In this document: one piece after another, positions 32,848 to 41,693 of the stretch
Numbering within the stretch: position 1 is the first letter of the stretch
How the letters are laid out: each line of letters opens with the position of its first letter
Notes under the pieces: model-generated
The model's input: the letters and a program-made list of their open reading frames with translations, nothing else
What the model was told of the DNA's origin: nothing
The model's database searches: none
Origin: Desulfitobacterium hafniense DCB-2
GTDB lineage: Bacteria > Bacillota > Desulfitobacteriia > Desulfitobacteriales > Desulfitobacteriaceae
Assembly (NCBI RefSeq): GCF_000021925.1
Contig: NC_011830.1
Location: 3,321,001-3,385,000 of the forward strand
Reading direction: 5' to 3'
Length of the DNA: 64,000 nucleotides
Made by a program: the position numbers and the translations under genes

Positions 32848-34040
32848 ACGAGCATTTTCTGAGGTTCTTCATTGTTCCTGACACTAGTTGCCGGCTCTTC
32901 CTGCAGTTTTACATTATCTTGCTGCCTTACACCGTCTTGCTGTTTTACCCTGTCCTTATGCTCCCTCTGAACCTTGATGATCTCGCCCAGAATGCAAACG
33001 GCAATTTCTTCAGGAGTTTCCGCGCCGATCTTCAAGCCGATGGGGGAGTACAATTTCTCTAAGGCTGCGGCCGGAATCCCTTCTTCCTGTAATTCGGCCA
33101 ACATCGCCTTCACTCTGCGGCGGCTGCCAATCATCCCGATATAGCCCGCCGGTTGATGAATTACTCTTTTCAAGCAGACCTTATCATGCCGATGACCTCG
33201 GGTGACGATGACCACATAGGTCTGGGAGTCGATGACCAGGTCTGCTAAGGCTTTTTCAAAATCATTGCAGATCACCCGGTCAGCCGTTCTAAACCGGCCG
33301 GAATTGGCAAAGGAGGGCCGGTCATCCACGACGGTGACCTCATAACCCAGCATTTTTCCCATACCGGCCAAAGGCAGGCCAATATGTCCTGCTCCTAAAA
33401 TCACCAGCTTCGTTTCTGAGACCGGTGGCTCAAGAAGCATCTGGTAGGCGACTTCAGTGGTTGTGTCACAGGGATTGAACCTCTCGTCAAGATTGAGCAC
33501 AGCAAAATGGCCATGACCCCTACCCGCCCCAACCTCCTCAAGGGCTATCTGGTTCAGTATGGGTAAGCCTAAATCCCCTGTAACCTGACCATTTTTTTGA
33601 ATGACCAGCTTTTGACCGGCCTTGTCCTGTTTGGACTCCGTTAAGGTAACCAGGACAGGGGTTTCGCCGTGATGGAAGGAAAGCACATAGTTTTCCAGGA
33701 GATTGAGCTGTTCCGTCCCATTGTGCCGGCCCAGGTAATCGATAAATAATTCCATAATACCGCCGCAAACCATACCTTCATCCTCGGCGATGTCCGCCGT
33801 CATATTCAAACAATGCTTCCTTGGCTTTCCCGTGGCCAGGACTTGAAGGGCTGCCTGCCTGGCATCAGCCTCACCGCAGCCGCCGCCAATGGTCCCTGCG
33901 CTGGTTCCGTCCGCCAGAACCAGCATTTGTGCTCCCGGTTTTCTGGGGGCGGAGCCCAACACTTTGGTGACGGTAATCAAAGCTGCCTCCAGTTTTTCTT
34001 CAAGAACATGCTGCAGCCCCATTTTAATCTCTTTATCCAT
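32844..34040 (-). CDS. XdhC/CoxI-family molybdenum hydroxylase maturation protein
   Basis: XdhC proteins bind molybdenum cofactor and insert it, with its terminal sulfur, into xanthine-dehydrogenase-type enzymes. The N-terminal XdhC_CoxI domain has VLGSAPRKPGAQMLV and GTIGGGCGEADARQ; the C-terminal Rossmann part has LVILGAGHIGLPLAGM and VTRGHRHD. A basic, Gln-rich tail of about 40 residues is unusual. GGGGAG is best spaced for the ATG at 34040. Its place in the operon fits service to the Mop-like enzyme. Confidence 0.9.
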   Translation of the reverse strand: MDKEIKMGLQHVLEEKLEAALITVTKVLGSAPRKPGAQMLVLADGTSAGTIGGGCGEADARQAALQVLATGKPRKHCLNMTADIAEDEGMVCGGIMELFIDYLGRHNGTEQLNLLENYVLSFHHGETPVLVTLTESKQDKAGQKLVIQKNGQVTGDLGLPILNQIALEEVGAGRGHGHFAVLNLDERFNPCDTTTEVAYQMLLEPPVSETKLVILGAGHIGLPLAGMGKMLGYEVTVVDDRPSFANSGRFRTADRVICNDFEKALADLVIDSQTYVVIVTRGHRHDKVCLKRVIHQPAGYIGMIGSRRRVKAMLAELQEEGIPAAALEKLYSPIGLKIGAETPEEIAVCILGEIIKVQREHKDRVKQQDGVRQQDNVKLQEEPATSVRNNEEPQKMLV

Positions 34041-35202
34041 GAACATCACTCCCCAGATTTGACTTGATTAAGGTTTGTACCGATTTTCCCAGGATTTCTT
34101 CGACACGGTCATGGATTCTATAGGCCTGACCAAAGCGCCGATAAACATGTTCAAGAACTTCCGGTTCGTTTTGATGCCGTTCCACACTCCCCTTAAATCG
34201 CTCCTGGAGTGAAACAATCCGCTCCTTGGCCACCAGTTTATCCGCCAGATAGACGATTTCCTGCTCGGTCAGCGGTTGGGAAGGCTCCCAGGGACAGTCC
34301 ATATGGGCGGCAATAATAGCGGAAACCTCCGGGTAGGCAGCAGTAAGTTTAGCTCCTTCTTGGGGATGATTGGGTTTAAGCCTGGCTATATCATGCAATA
34401 AAGCAGAGGTTCTTAATAATTCCCGATTTAAATGCAGCCCTGCTTCGCTTAATTGCTCGCCCAAAAAAACACTTAAACGGGCCACCGTTTCACAGTGTTT
34501 GATGACCTGGTCCGGGGTGTTGTTCCCTTTAAGCAATTCATAACATTCGAATTCTGTGGGGGTAGGGGCACAGCCATAATGCTTTAATAGGGTCCTGTAA
34601 TCCTCAGGGGTATCCATATCCAGCAGCACTCCTTGATCCTCCGTGCCCACCTCAAGGGCATCAGCCTGGTAATGTTCCAGAAGGGCCCTAAGTCCGCCTT
34701 CACCCCTCCAGCTGAGAATGCTGTCCCTATAGGATCGGGAAATCAAAGGGGGATGACCTCTTTTTCCCTGGCAGACCGGATAAACGATGCCTCCCGGCCC
34801 CAGGTTGAAGCCTTCATATAGCCTCTGTAGGGTGTCCGCCTGGATGAGGGGGTTATCAGCAGGCAAGAGAAAAAATCCGTCCACTTCCCGACCTAAGCTC
34901 TTCACTCCGGCCTTGACCGAGGAAAACATGCCTTCAGCATAATCTTCATTCAAGATAGGCTGAACACCCAATGCATCACATATCGGCAAAAGCTCCCCGG
35001 CTTTATGTCCGAGAACAACCCGAATATCCATGAAGCCTGCTTTCCGGAATGATTGGATCGCTGTTTCTATGACACTGGCTGAACCCAAGGGCAGAAGGGG
35101 TTTAAAGCTTTTCATCCGCAAGGAAAAACCGGCTGCCAAAATGATGGCGGCAATATGAAATTTTTGGGATTCGCTGTATGGTGTTGCTCCTATGCCATTC
35201 AT
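34033..35202 (-). CDS. MobA/MocA-like nucleotidyltransferase fused to an HD domain
   Basis: The N-terminal 190 residues are a MobA-like NTP transferase: ILAAGFSLRMKSFKPLLPLG at the start, then LLPADNPL and a late MDTPEDY. Such enzymes attach CMP or GMP to molybdopterin; the partner here is an enzyme family that uses molybdopterin cytosine dinucleotide, so a MocA-like role is likely. The C-terminal part is an HD phosphohydrolase domain (SALLHDIARLKPNH). From memory it matches the DVU_1551 family. It overlaps its neighbours on both sides. Confidence 0.88.
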   Translation of the reverse strand: MNGIGATPYSESQKFHIAAIILAAGFSLRMKSFKPLLPLGSASVIETAIQSFRKAGFMDIRVVLGHKAGELLPICDALGVQPILNEDYAEGMFSSVKAGVKSLGREVDGFFLLPADNPLIQADTLQRLYEGFNLGPGGIVYPVCQGKRGHPPLISRSYRDSILSWRGEGGLRALLEHYQADALEVGTEDQGVLLDMDTPEDYRTLLKHYGCAPTPTEFECYELLKGNNTPDQVIKHCETVARLSVFLGEQLSEAGLHLNRELLRTSALLHDIARLKPNHPQEGAKLTAAYPEVSAIIAAHMDCPWEPSQPLTEQEIVYLADKLVAKERIVSLQERFKGSVERHQNEPEVLEHVYRRFGQAYRIHDRVEEILGKSVQTLIKSNLGSDVHG

Positions 35203-36542
35203 CCCCTTTGGTCACAAATCATCCTTTTCCCTGTTCCATTGCCACCCCTGTAGGCGGCGGTATCGGCATTAAAGTTTAGGTTCACTTGGAGCTGCCCCTC
35301 CTCCATAAGATTCCGAAGGGCCGGATGTGTTTCAACCTCTTGACGGATAGTTTGCTCTACCCTTTCCCGATTAGGGCCGTCCATAAGAATCTCAAGGGTT
35401 AGAACCATTTTTCCATACTCCTCAGCCATCCTTGCCGAAAAATCAAGCACCCCCTCCCAAGGGAAGATCACTTCATCCAAATCAGCCATACTTAACAGTT
35501 TACCGGCACCGAGATTCAGGCAGTCCCTGGAACCTACCCGCTCTAAATTGCGCAGAACAGTCCCGCAAGGACAGGCATCAACTATAAAGCGGGAATAGTC
35601 TCCGGTCCGATAACGGATCAGGGGCATCCCTGTACGAGTCAATGTGGTAAACACAATTTCACCGAATTCTCCTGCCTGAACCGGCCGGCCTGTCAAGGGA
35701 TCGATGATCTCAAAGTAGAGATCCGCTTCCCGCAAGTGGTAACCACTCAGCCCCCGGCAATCGACGCCGCCGCCCAGGCCCATTTCCGTCATGCCATAGT
35801 GATTAAAAACCTGGCATCCCCAGACTTTAACCAATTCCCTGACGATGCTGCGGGGAACATGATCCGTAGTCAGCAAAACACTGTGCAAAGGCGGGAGCGT
35901 TACCTGAGCCTTTTTCTGCACTCTGGCTAAAGTCAGGACCTGGGTAGGTATGCCTACCAACACATTCACCTTGTCCCGGTTCATTTGCTCCAGAGCGGCC
36001 TGGGGAGTAACCACCGGTCCATGAACAAGCCCCTCGGCTCCGGCACGGGCCAGCCCCCGCTGCAAAAGCTCACCCACACTGCCCGGTACTTTCCCCGGCA
36101 GAAGGATCAGTACCCGGTCCCCGGGCTTAACCATGGTCAGCATGCCTTGGTGGAAAAAATCAAGAGTCAATTCCTGATCCTCTTCGGTGAAGAATACTCT
36201 TTTCGGGAGCCCTGTGGTTCCGGAGGTTTGGAGAGTGACAATCCGGTGAATATCGCTTCCTTTAACACAGATCATCTCCTGTCCGAACCGGCGCAGATCA
36301 GCAGCGGTAGTAAAAGGCAGCGCCCCGATATCCTCAAGCTGAACCAAAGAGCAATCGGCCTTGGCCCCATGCCTTGGCAAGTGCCTTTGGTAGAAAGAGC
36401 TTTTTGCCCTTACGTAGTCTATGGTCTCCCCCAGTTTGTTCAGCTGATAATCTCTCAGTTTTTTGGTGGTAAGCATCTCTGAACTGCTGCCCGTAACCTT
36501 CCGGGCAATCCAGGCTTCCAGAGGGGTTTTCTCCGGCACCAC
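35199..36542 (-). CDS. PaaK-like AMP-dependent ligase (DVU_1553-type)
   Basis: A 447-residue adenylate-forming enzyme related to phenylacetate-CoA ligase. It has the phosphate loop LQTSGTTGLPKRV, the aryl-ligase core FNHYGMTEMGLGGG and the RYRTGDYSRF segment; a small C-terminal domain follows. The family activates carboxylates as acyl adenylates and usually transfers them to CoA; the substrate is unknown. Its GTG start has GAAGGAG at 8 nt, inside the end of the radical SAM gene. Co-expression with a molybdenum hydroxylase suggests that a carboxylate product or a cofactor tail is activated, which is inference. Confidence 0.85.
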   Translation of the reverse strand: MVPEKTPLEAWIARKVTGSSSEMLTTKKLRDYQLNKLGETIDYVRAKSSFYQRHLPRHGAKADCSLVQLEDIGALPFTTAADLRRFGQEMICVKGSDIHRIVTLQTSGTTGLPKRVFFTEEDQELTLDFFHQGMLTMVKPGDRVLILLPGKVPGSVGELLQRGLARAGAEGLVHGPVVTPQAALEQMNRDKVNVLVGIPTQVLTLARVQKKAQVTLPPLHSVLLTTDHVPRSIVRELVKVWGCQVFNHYGMTEMGLGGGVDCRGLSGYHLREADLYFEIIDPLTGRPVQAGEFGEIVFTTLTRTGMPLIRYRTGDYSRFIVDACPCGTVLRNLERVGSRDCLNLGAGKLLSMADLDEVIFPWEGVLDFSARMAEEYGKMVLTLEILMDGPNRERVEQTIRQEVETHPALRNLMEEGQLQVNLNFNADTAAYRGGNGTGKRMICDQRG

Positions 36543-36544
36543 GG

Positions 36545-37870
36545 CTAGGGCTCCTTCCGGTAGAGGGATTTCCCCTGACAGTCGGTAAGATTATAGGCAC
36601 AGAAGGGAATCATTTTCTCTTCAGGGCTCAGAACATGGATGCAGCAGTTCTGCAGACGCTCTAAGTCAAGATTCCAGGCATCCTGGAAGGCCATGCCGGT
36701 CAGGGCAAAACCGGCGCTTTTAATCTGCCTGAGCTGGAGATCCCAGGAATTCCCGCTGCAGCAGGTGCCGGCTGTTTGTTCTATCCCACCCCACTGCCGG
36801 GCGACAAAAGACCGGGTTTTGCGGACTAAATCCTCGGCACGTTCCGGCTCACCACAGCAATTTTTGGTCTGGACACTTCTTAAAGAACCGTCACTTTGTT
36901 TGACAAAACTGCTGCTGAAGGAACATTTCCCGTTATTAGGCTTAATATCGGAGGCCTTGATGAGCCCCTGGGTCTGCTCTTCGATGGCCTGAATGACCTC
37001 CGGCAAGGTAAAGCGATCCTCATCCCGGGGCTCCTGGGGAATCCGTCCGAAATAACTGACCGGCTGAAAATGAATCCCCCGCACCCCGGGATGATACTCC
37101 AGGGCAAACCTTACCATATCCCCAATCTGCTGAGTATTAATACCTGGCACCAATGTTGGCACAAGAACGACTCCCACGCCAAGCTCTGCACAATTTTCAA
37201 TGGCTTTTATCTTTGTGGACAACAACTTTCGTCCCCGCAAAGCACTGTAAACGGTGTCATCCACTCCGTCAAATTGCAGGAATAGGGAATCCAGCCCCGC
37301 TTCCTGTAACCGCCGTACATAGTCCTTTTCAGCGGCTAAACGCAGCCCATTGGAGTTAACCTGGATAAAATCAAACCCCTCCGACTTACCCAAAGCAACA
37401 ATCTCAGGCAAATCATCCCTTAAGGTCGGTTCGCCGCCGGATAACTGAATATTCGTAGGGCCGCTGGCTTCCATCACCTTTCGGAACCATCGGGTCAAAA
37501 CTTCCAGGGATGGATCCCGGGCGCTGCCCCCTGCATCGGCAAAGCAGAAGCGGCAGTTCAGATTACAGCGCTGAGTGACTTCCAACAGCGCCGCACAGGT
37601 CTGTTTCCAATGGTCGGCGCATAGGCCGCAATCATAAGGACAACCCTCTGCCACTTCTGTAAAACAAGCCAAGGGCTGACTGGGAAGTGTGGGTCTCACC
37701 CAGGATTCCCAACCGGGATTTCCTCTCCAGAGGAGAGCCCTGTATTCACCATGCTCCGGGCATCGTTTTACCATATAAACCCGATCCTCTTCCACTATCC
37801 GCCGGGCAGGAATCCGCTTCAGACATTCCGGGCAAACGCTGCGTGTATCAGAGATCATCGTACTGGACAA
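36545..37870 (-). CDS. trsS: Radical SAM protein of the TrsS / DVU_1554 type
   Basis: A 441-residue enzyme with an N-terminal zinc-ribbon-like section (CPECLKRIPA ... KRCPEHGEY), a CPYDCGLCADH segment, the radical SAM motif CNLNCRFC near residue 140, SGGEPTLR, and a C-terminal region rich in cysteines (NCCGEPE, TCCSGNSW, NCCIHV, PFCAYN). Similar layouts occur in tetraether-synthase-like radical SAM enzymes. From memory this family is called TrsS and has selenoprotein members; here no in-frame TGA interrupts it. The TTG start has GGAGG at 7 nt. The reaction is unknown. Confidence 0.85.
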   Translation of the reverse strand: MSSTMISDTRSVCPECLKRIPARRIVEEDRVYMVKRCPEHGEYRALLWRGNPGWESWVRPTLPSQPLACFTEVAEGCPYDCGLCADHWKQTCAALLEVTQRCNLNCRFCFADAGGSARDPSLEVLTRWFRKVMEASGPTNIQLSGGEPTLRDDLPEIVALGKSEGFDFIQVNSNGLRLAAEKDYVRRLQEAGLDSLFLQFDGVDDTVYSALRGRKLLSTKIKAIENCAELGVGVVLVPTLVPGINTQQIGDMVRFALEYHPGVRGIHFQPVSYFGRIPQEPRDEDRFTLPEVIQAIEEQTQGLIKASDIKPNNGKCSFSSSFVKQSDGSLRSVQTKNCCGEPERAEDLVRKTRSFVARQWGGIEQTAGTCCSGNSWDLQLRQIKSAGFALTGMAFQDAWNLDLERLQNCCIHVLSPEEKMIPFCAYNLTDCQGKSLYRKEP

Positions 37871-38607
37871 TGTTCAGCCTCCTTTTCTGCTTCTTTTTCG
37901 GCAATCAACTGGAAGTACCCTACTTTAGCCTTCTTAAGTGCAGCCTGCACTCTGTTGGGATCCGCTGAACAATCGGTTGATTTCAGCCAGAAAGCACTCA
38001 TGGAGCCATGGGTCATGATCAGTTCCATCATCAGTCGGTTTAAGAGAGGGGAATGATCCTGCCAATGGATAGTCCGCAATCCCTTGCTCTCCAGGCCGTG
38101 CTCCAAGTCTTCCTTAACTAAGGCATTTCTGATGCATGTTCCTATGTTGAGTTCCCGGAGGTCCGGAGTGCCTTGGGGATTGCGGGCATAGACATCATGG
38201 ATAATCAGCTTCCCCTTGACCTTAAGTACCCGCCGGATTTCGCTCAAGGCTTGATCGGGATCGGTCATTAAAGAGAGACTGCATTCCACAAATACACCGT
38301 CGAAGCAGCTGTTTGTAAAAGGGATATCCTCTCCCCGGCCTTTGCTTAGCGGCAAATCCGGATAGGTCTCCTGGCCGAGAGTCAGCAAGGTTGCCGAGGG
38401 GTCGATACCATAGGCTTCCAAATGATAGTGGGATCTCAGCCTATTTACAGTAGCCCCCCGACCACAGCCCACATCGAGAATCCTGTCCCCCGCCTGAAAC
38501 CGGCAATGCTCCACTGCCCAATCCGTCAGCTCAAACCCGCCGGGACGCAAGGCAGGGCCGGTTGTCCTGTACAACAGATCATTCTCATATAAATTCTTCA
38601 TACTCAT
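37855..38607 (-). CDS. ArsM-like methyltransferase of the Trs cluster (DVU_1556-type)
   Basis: A 250-residue class I methyltransferase with SAM motif ILDVGCGRGA (43-52) and acidic loop YGIDPS. It carries Cys109 (VECSLSL) and Cys158 (GTCIRNAL), which line up in context and spacing (49 residues apart) with the arsenic-binding Cys151 and Cys201 of the true ArsM in this window (50 apart). That suggests a soft, thiol-bound acceptor such as a selenium, arsenic or sulfur compound; this is inference. The frame extends to 38652, but ATG codons at 38607/38601 fit the family better. It overlaps both neighbours. Confidence 0.82.
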   Translation of the reverse strand: MSMKNLYENDLLYRTTGPALRPGGFELTDWAVEHCRFQAGDRILDVGCGRGATVNRLRSHYHLEAYGIDPSATLLTLGQETYPDLPLSKGRGEDIPFTNSCFDGVFVECSLSLMTDPDQALSEIRRVLKVKGKLIIHDVYARNPQGTPDLRELNIGTCIRNALVKEDLEHGLESKGLRTIHWQDHSPLLNRLMMELIMTHGSMSAFWLKSTDCSADPNRVQAALKKAKVGYFQLIAEKEAEKEAEHCPVR

Positions 38608-39034
38608 TTTCCGGTTCCATATGGGCAGCCAGAAGTTCCTGAACCTTATCATAGGCAGCGGAGATGGTGCTGCCGCATTTCACCGGATAATCCGTACCCT
38701 CTTCCAGTTTGTAATGCAGAATATCCTCACAAAGCAGGCTGCCATAGGTTTCCTCGAACCACTCCAGCAATTCCTGCACCATCCGATGGACGCGGGGATG
38801 GGCTTGCTCGGACACAGTTCCTTTGCCGGCGGCCAGCCCAATCAGGCAGGCTCCCCCGGTCAGCACACCGCAGGTAGCGCCGGAACGCCCCATGCCGCCG
38901 CATAAGCCATGCATTGCCCGGATCAGTTCCGGGGCAACCTTGCCTTGGTCCTCCAAACCAATCATGATGAGGATTTGGCTGCAGCAAAATCCCTGAGCCG
39001 CTAATTGGAATAAACGAAAACCATCGACCGGCAT
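38585..39034 (-). CDS. C-GCAxxG-C-C family redox protein (DVU_1555-type)
   Basis: A 149-residue protein with the family pattern of spaced cysteines: FCCSQIL, MHGLCGGMGRSGATCGVLTGGACLIG, then LLCEDIL and PVKCGS. The family is thought to bind metal or redox cofactors, and is common next to redox enzymes in anaerobes; no biochemical role is firm. GAGGTG is best spaced for the ATG at 39034 rather than the GTG at 39043. It lies 11 bp after the two-CxxC mini-protein and overlaps the methyltransferase. Confidence 0.85.
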   Translation of the reverse strand: MPVDGFRLFQLAAQGFCCSQILIMIGLEDQGKVAPELIRAMHGLCGGMGRSGATCGVLTGGACLIGLAAGKGTVSEQAHPRVHRMVQELLEWFEETYGSLLCEDILHYKLEEGTDYPVKCGSTISAAYDKVQELLAAHMEPENEYEEFI

Positions 39035-39045
39035 CTTGATCACCT

Positions 39046-39255
39046 CTATTTATCCTCCAGGCTTTGCTCCACCTCGAACATTTTGCCCAGGGCCAGATCC
39101 TCCGTAATCAAGACCAGGCCGCATTGGGCGCACTTCAGTTCTTCCACCCGGATTTCATTACCCAGGTAAGCAACAATGATCGTACCCCGGCTGAGTTCCA
39201 CATTGCACTTACCGCATTTCCAGACTGTCTGGGGTTGATTCTCCGTCTTACTCAT
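39046..39255 (-). CDS. Two-CxxC mini-protein (DVU_1557-type)
   Basis: A 69-residue protein with two CxxC knuckles, KCGKCNVEL and KCAQCGLVL, joined by a beta-rich core. This is a zinc-ribbon or rubredoxin-like metal site; from memory the family is annotated as a redox protein. It overlaps the stop of the flavin/dicluster gene by 4 bp, so the two are translated together, and it may act as its electron carrier or as a carrier protein for an intermediate. Confidence 0.8.
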   Translation of the reverse strand: MSKTENQPQTVWKCGKCNVELSRGTIIVAYLGNEIRVEELKCAQCGLVLITEDLALGKMFEVEQSLEDK

Positions 39256-41555
39256 GACTTCACTTCCTCGATCACTTCCATCCGGTGGCTGTAGGCATTA
39301 TGAACACGATAGACACCGCTTTCCTGAGTCTCGTATTCCACCCAGTAAGTCACCCGGCTCGGGCGGTGGTGAGCTAAACTATGACCATTTTCAGGATTAA
39401 TGAACTTGCGGCCGCTTTGTTCAGCGGCCTGGATGACCTGCTCAATATCCTCAGGCAGGATGAGCCGCTCTTCCATACTTTTTCTGATCTCCGGGCTGAT
39501 TACCAGTTCGATGGCCCGCTCCCTCCCTTCTGATCCCAGACCTTCCTGCCAGGTCTCCCGCAGCATCTTTCTTTTTAACCTGGCCCGGTTCTCGTGGCGG
39601 TGTGAAAAACCCGGATCCTCCCGGGTCGCCGCCTCCCCTTCCGCCCTGGGGAACATCAGGTCGAGAATATGGACGATCCGCTTGCCATAAGCGGAGAAAC
39701 GATCACGGCACATGGCACAATAGGCCAGATAGTCCAGGGGGCTTTCCTGACTTCTGGCCACCGTGACCTCTTGGGCTAAGGTTCGGTTGGCAAAGGACAT
39801 CAAGCCCCCGAAACCGCAGCACTTGGTCAGCTCCCTGCTGAACGGCAGTTCTTCCACCTGACAGTTGAGCTTGGTCAGAAGTCCCCGGACGGCCTTGTGA
39901 ATACTCTCTTCATGACGGGTGGTGCAGGGATCCTGCACCGCCAATGGATAAGGTGTGCTGGTGGCAGGAAGGGAAATTTCCAGGTCATTCAACACTTCCC
40001 ACAGGGATACCACCGGCAGTGTCTCTTTAAACATGCTATAGCAGGAGGAGCAGGCCGCAATGACCTGGGGCCGTCCCAAGCCCTCCCATTCCTTGACCAG
40101 ATCCGCTGTTGTCCCCTGAAACAGTTCCTCTTCCCCGGCCCATTGGGCGGGAGCACCGCAGCAGCGCAGCATCAAGCCCACTCCTCCCGGCAGCCTGGCC
40201 GTTAATAAGGCGTATACATTCTCCACATGCTCCGGTGAGGAACCGCTGAGCTGACAGCCTGGAAAAAAGACGAACCGGCTCTCACTGAATCCGGGCTGAT
40301 GGCGGGTCAGCAGAAATTGCCCGCTATTGCTGAAAGCCATATCCCGCAGGGCAAAATCATGAGCCGAAGGAGGCATCCGCTTGTTTCTGACCATCCCTTC
40401 CCGGGAGCTGAGACAGACATCCCCCATATTCAGATCGTGGGGACAGACTTCCGCACATAATCCGCAGAGACTGCAGGAATTAATCATTTTATTGGCATAA
40501 CGGGTCCCTTTAACAATGGCATCGTTATTATAGATCTCCCGCAGATATTTTTTGGGATAACGGCCATAGGACTTCAGGTATTTGCAGGCTTTGACACATT
40601 CCAAACACTGACAATTCAAGCAGCGCCCGGCCTCCGCCAAGGCTTCCTCTCCACTGTAACCCAGGTCCTTATCTTTCCTGATCACCGCAGCCAGGGGAGC
40701 AATTCCCTCCAAATTGACAAAGAGGTTGCTGATCGATTCACCCTCCCATTCCCGGGAAGCGGTTAAAGAAGCCCCTTGCAGGTAGCGGTCCATGGACAGG
40801 GCGGCTCTTCTGCCTTCGGCAACCTCTTGAATCGGTGAAGGCTCGCCGCCATAGGACCCGGCAAACACTCCGGCCCGGCCGGTGGCACAGGTCTGGGTAT
40901 CCACAGCATAGCCCTCCCCCAACACATCCGTGGCAGGAGTGGATCCGGCCGCCAAGGCGATATACAAAGCAGGGAACTCCTCCTGCAAAGGAGGGAGATC
41001 CTGCTGTGTGATTGGAGCATTCAACCGCACCTCCACGTTGGGACGGTTGAGAAGCTTTAAATCCTCAGTTATAACCTCCCTTGGCAACTGCTGCCGGGAA
41101 TAAGTCCAAAGTTTTCCCCCCAACCGCTCCCCGGCCTCGAAGAGGGTAACCTGAAATCCTTTTTTCGCCAGATCCAGGGCAGCCGTTAATCCTCTCAGCC
41201 CCCCGCCAATCACAGCAACCCTTTGATTTTTATAAGCGATAGGTTTGGCCTTAGGAGCTTGATAACTATGGTTTTCCACGCAATATTTCTCCAGGGCGGA
41301 GATGGAAATGGCCTCGCCAACTTCCCCCCGCCGGCAAACCTCCTGGCAGGGATGATCACAAATCCGGGAGATGATCCCCGGAAAAGGCTGTTTTTGCCAC
41401 AAAGCCCCCAAAGCCTTCTGCCAGTCCTGATTCTGAATCGCCTGCAGCATTTGTCTGGCATCAACATGGATGGGACATCCTGCCGTGCAGGCCGGGGGAT
41501 TTTCCTGAATACATTTGCTCTCCAATCGTCTCAGTTCATCCTGTTCCATTTTCAT
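39252..41555 (-). CDS. Flavin / iron-sulfur dicluster / CCG-domain oxidoreductase (DVU_1558-type)
   Basis: A roughly 767-residue multi-domain redox protein. An N-terminal GltD-type cysteine-rich section (CTAGCPIHV, CDHPCQEVCRRGE) precedes a FAD-binding fold (RVAVIGGGLRGLTAALDLA), then two ferredoxin clusters (CLNCQCLECVKAC, CSLCGLCAEVCPHD), then two CCG-type halves as in HdrB/GlpC (FFPGCQLSGS ... LRCCGAPAQW, and LTKCCGFGGLMSF), and a further C-terminal domain. The frame opens at 41651 but crosses a hairpin; the ATG codons at 41555 or 41549 are likelier. It could pass electrons between NAD(P)H, ferredoxin and the hydroxylase or a thiol/disulfide substrate. Confidence 0.85.
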   Translation of the reverse strand: MKMEQDELRRLESKCIQENPPACTAGCPIHVDARQMLQAIQNQDWQKALGALWQKQPFPGIISRICDHPCQEVCRRGEVGEAISISALEKYCVENHSYQAPKAKPIAYKNQRVAVIGGGLRGLTAALDLAKKGFQVTLFEAGERLGGKLWTYSRQQLPREVITEDLKLLNRPNVEVRLNAPITQQDLPPLQEEFPALYIALAAGSTPATDVLGEGYAVDTQTCATGRAGVFAGSYGGEPSPIQEVAEGRRAALSMDRYLQGASLTASREWEGESISNLFVNLEGIAPLAAVIRKDKDLGYSGEEALAEAGRCLNCQCLECVKACKYLKSYGRYPKKYLREIYNNDAIVKGTRYANKMINSCSLCGLCAEVCPHDLNMGDVCLSSREGMVRNKRMPPSAHDFALRDMAFSNSGQFLLTRHQPGFSESRFVFFPGCQLSGSSPEHVENVYALLTARLPGGVGLMLRCCGAPAQWAGEEELFQGTTADLVKEWEGLGRPQVIAACSSCYSMFKETLPVVSLWEVLNDLEISLPATSTPYPLAVQDPCTTRHEESIHKAVRGLLTKLNCQVEELPFSRELTKCCGFGGLMSFANRTLAQEVTVARSQESPLDYLAYCAMCRDRFSAYGKRIVHILDLMFPRAEGEAATREDPGFSHRHENRARLKRKMLRETWQEGLGSEGRERAIELVISPEIRKSMEERLILPEDIEQVIQAAEQSGRKFINPENGHSLAHHRPSRVTYWVEYETQESGVYRVHNAYSHRMEVIEEVKS

Positions 41556-41598
41556 ACCCACTTTTTGACTTATTCCGACCGTGTGAAGAAGGGCCGCT

Positions 41599-41632
41599 GC
41601 AAACCTTACCGGCCTGAACCGGCCAGGTTTGC
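41599..41632. repeat. Stem-loop between the Mop-like gene and the dicluster gene
   Basis: Perfect 8-bp arms GCAAACCT (41599-41606) and AGGTTTGC (41625-41632) enclose a second CCGG/CCGG pairing. There is no T-run, so it is not a normal terminator. It could protect the upstream mop message or set different levels for the two parts of the operon. Confidence 0.55.
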
Positions 41633-41693
41633 AACAGCATCGCATACTCATGGGATTACCGGATACTAATGTTATACCAGAAGCTAAACAGAA

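Noticed and set aside
36545..41651. Possible selenocysteine (in-frame TGA) in the Trs-type genes
   Set aside because: Relatives include selenoproteins, but here the frames are full length without internal TGA; cysteines occupy the expected places.
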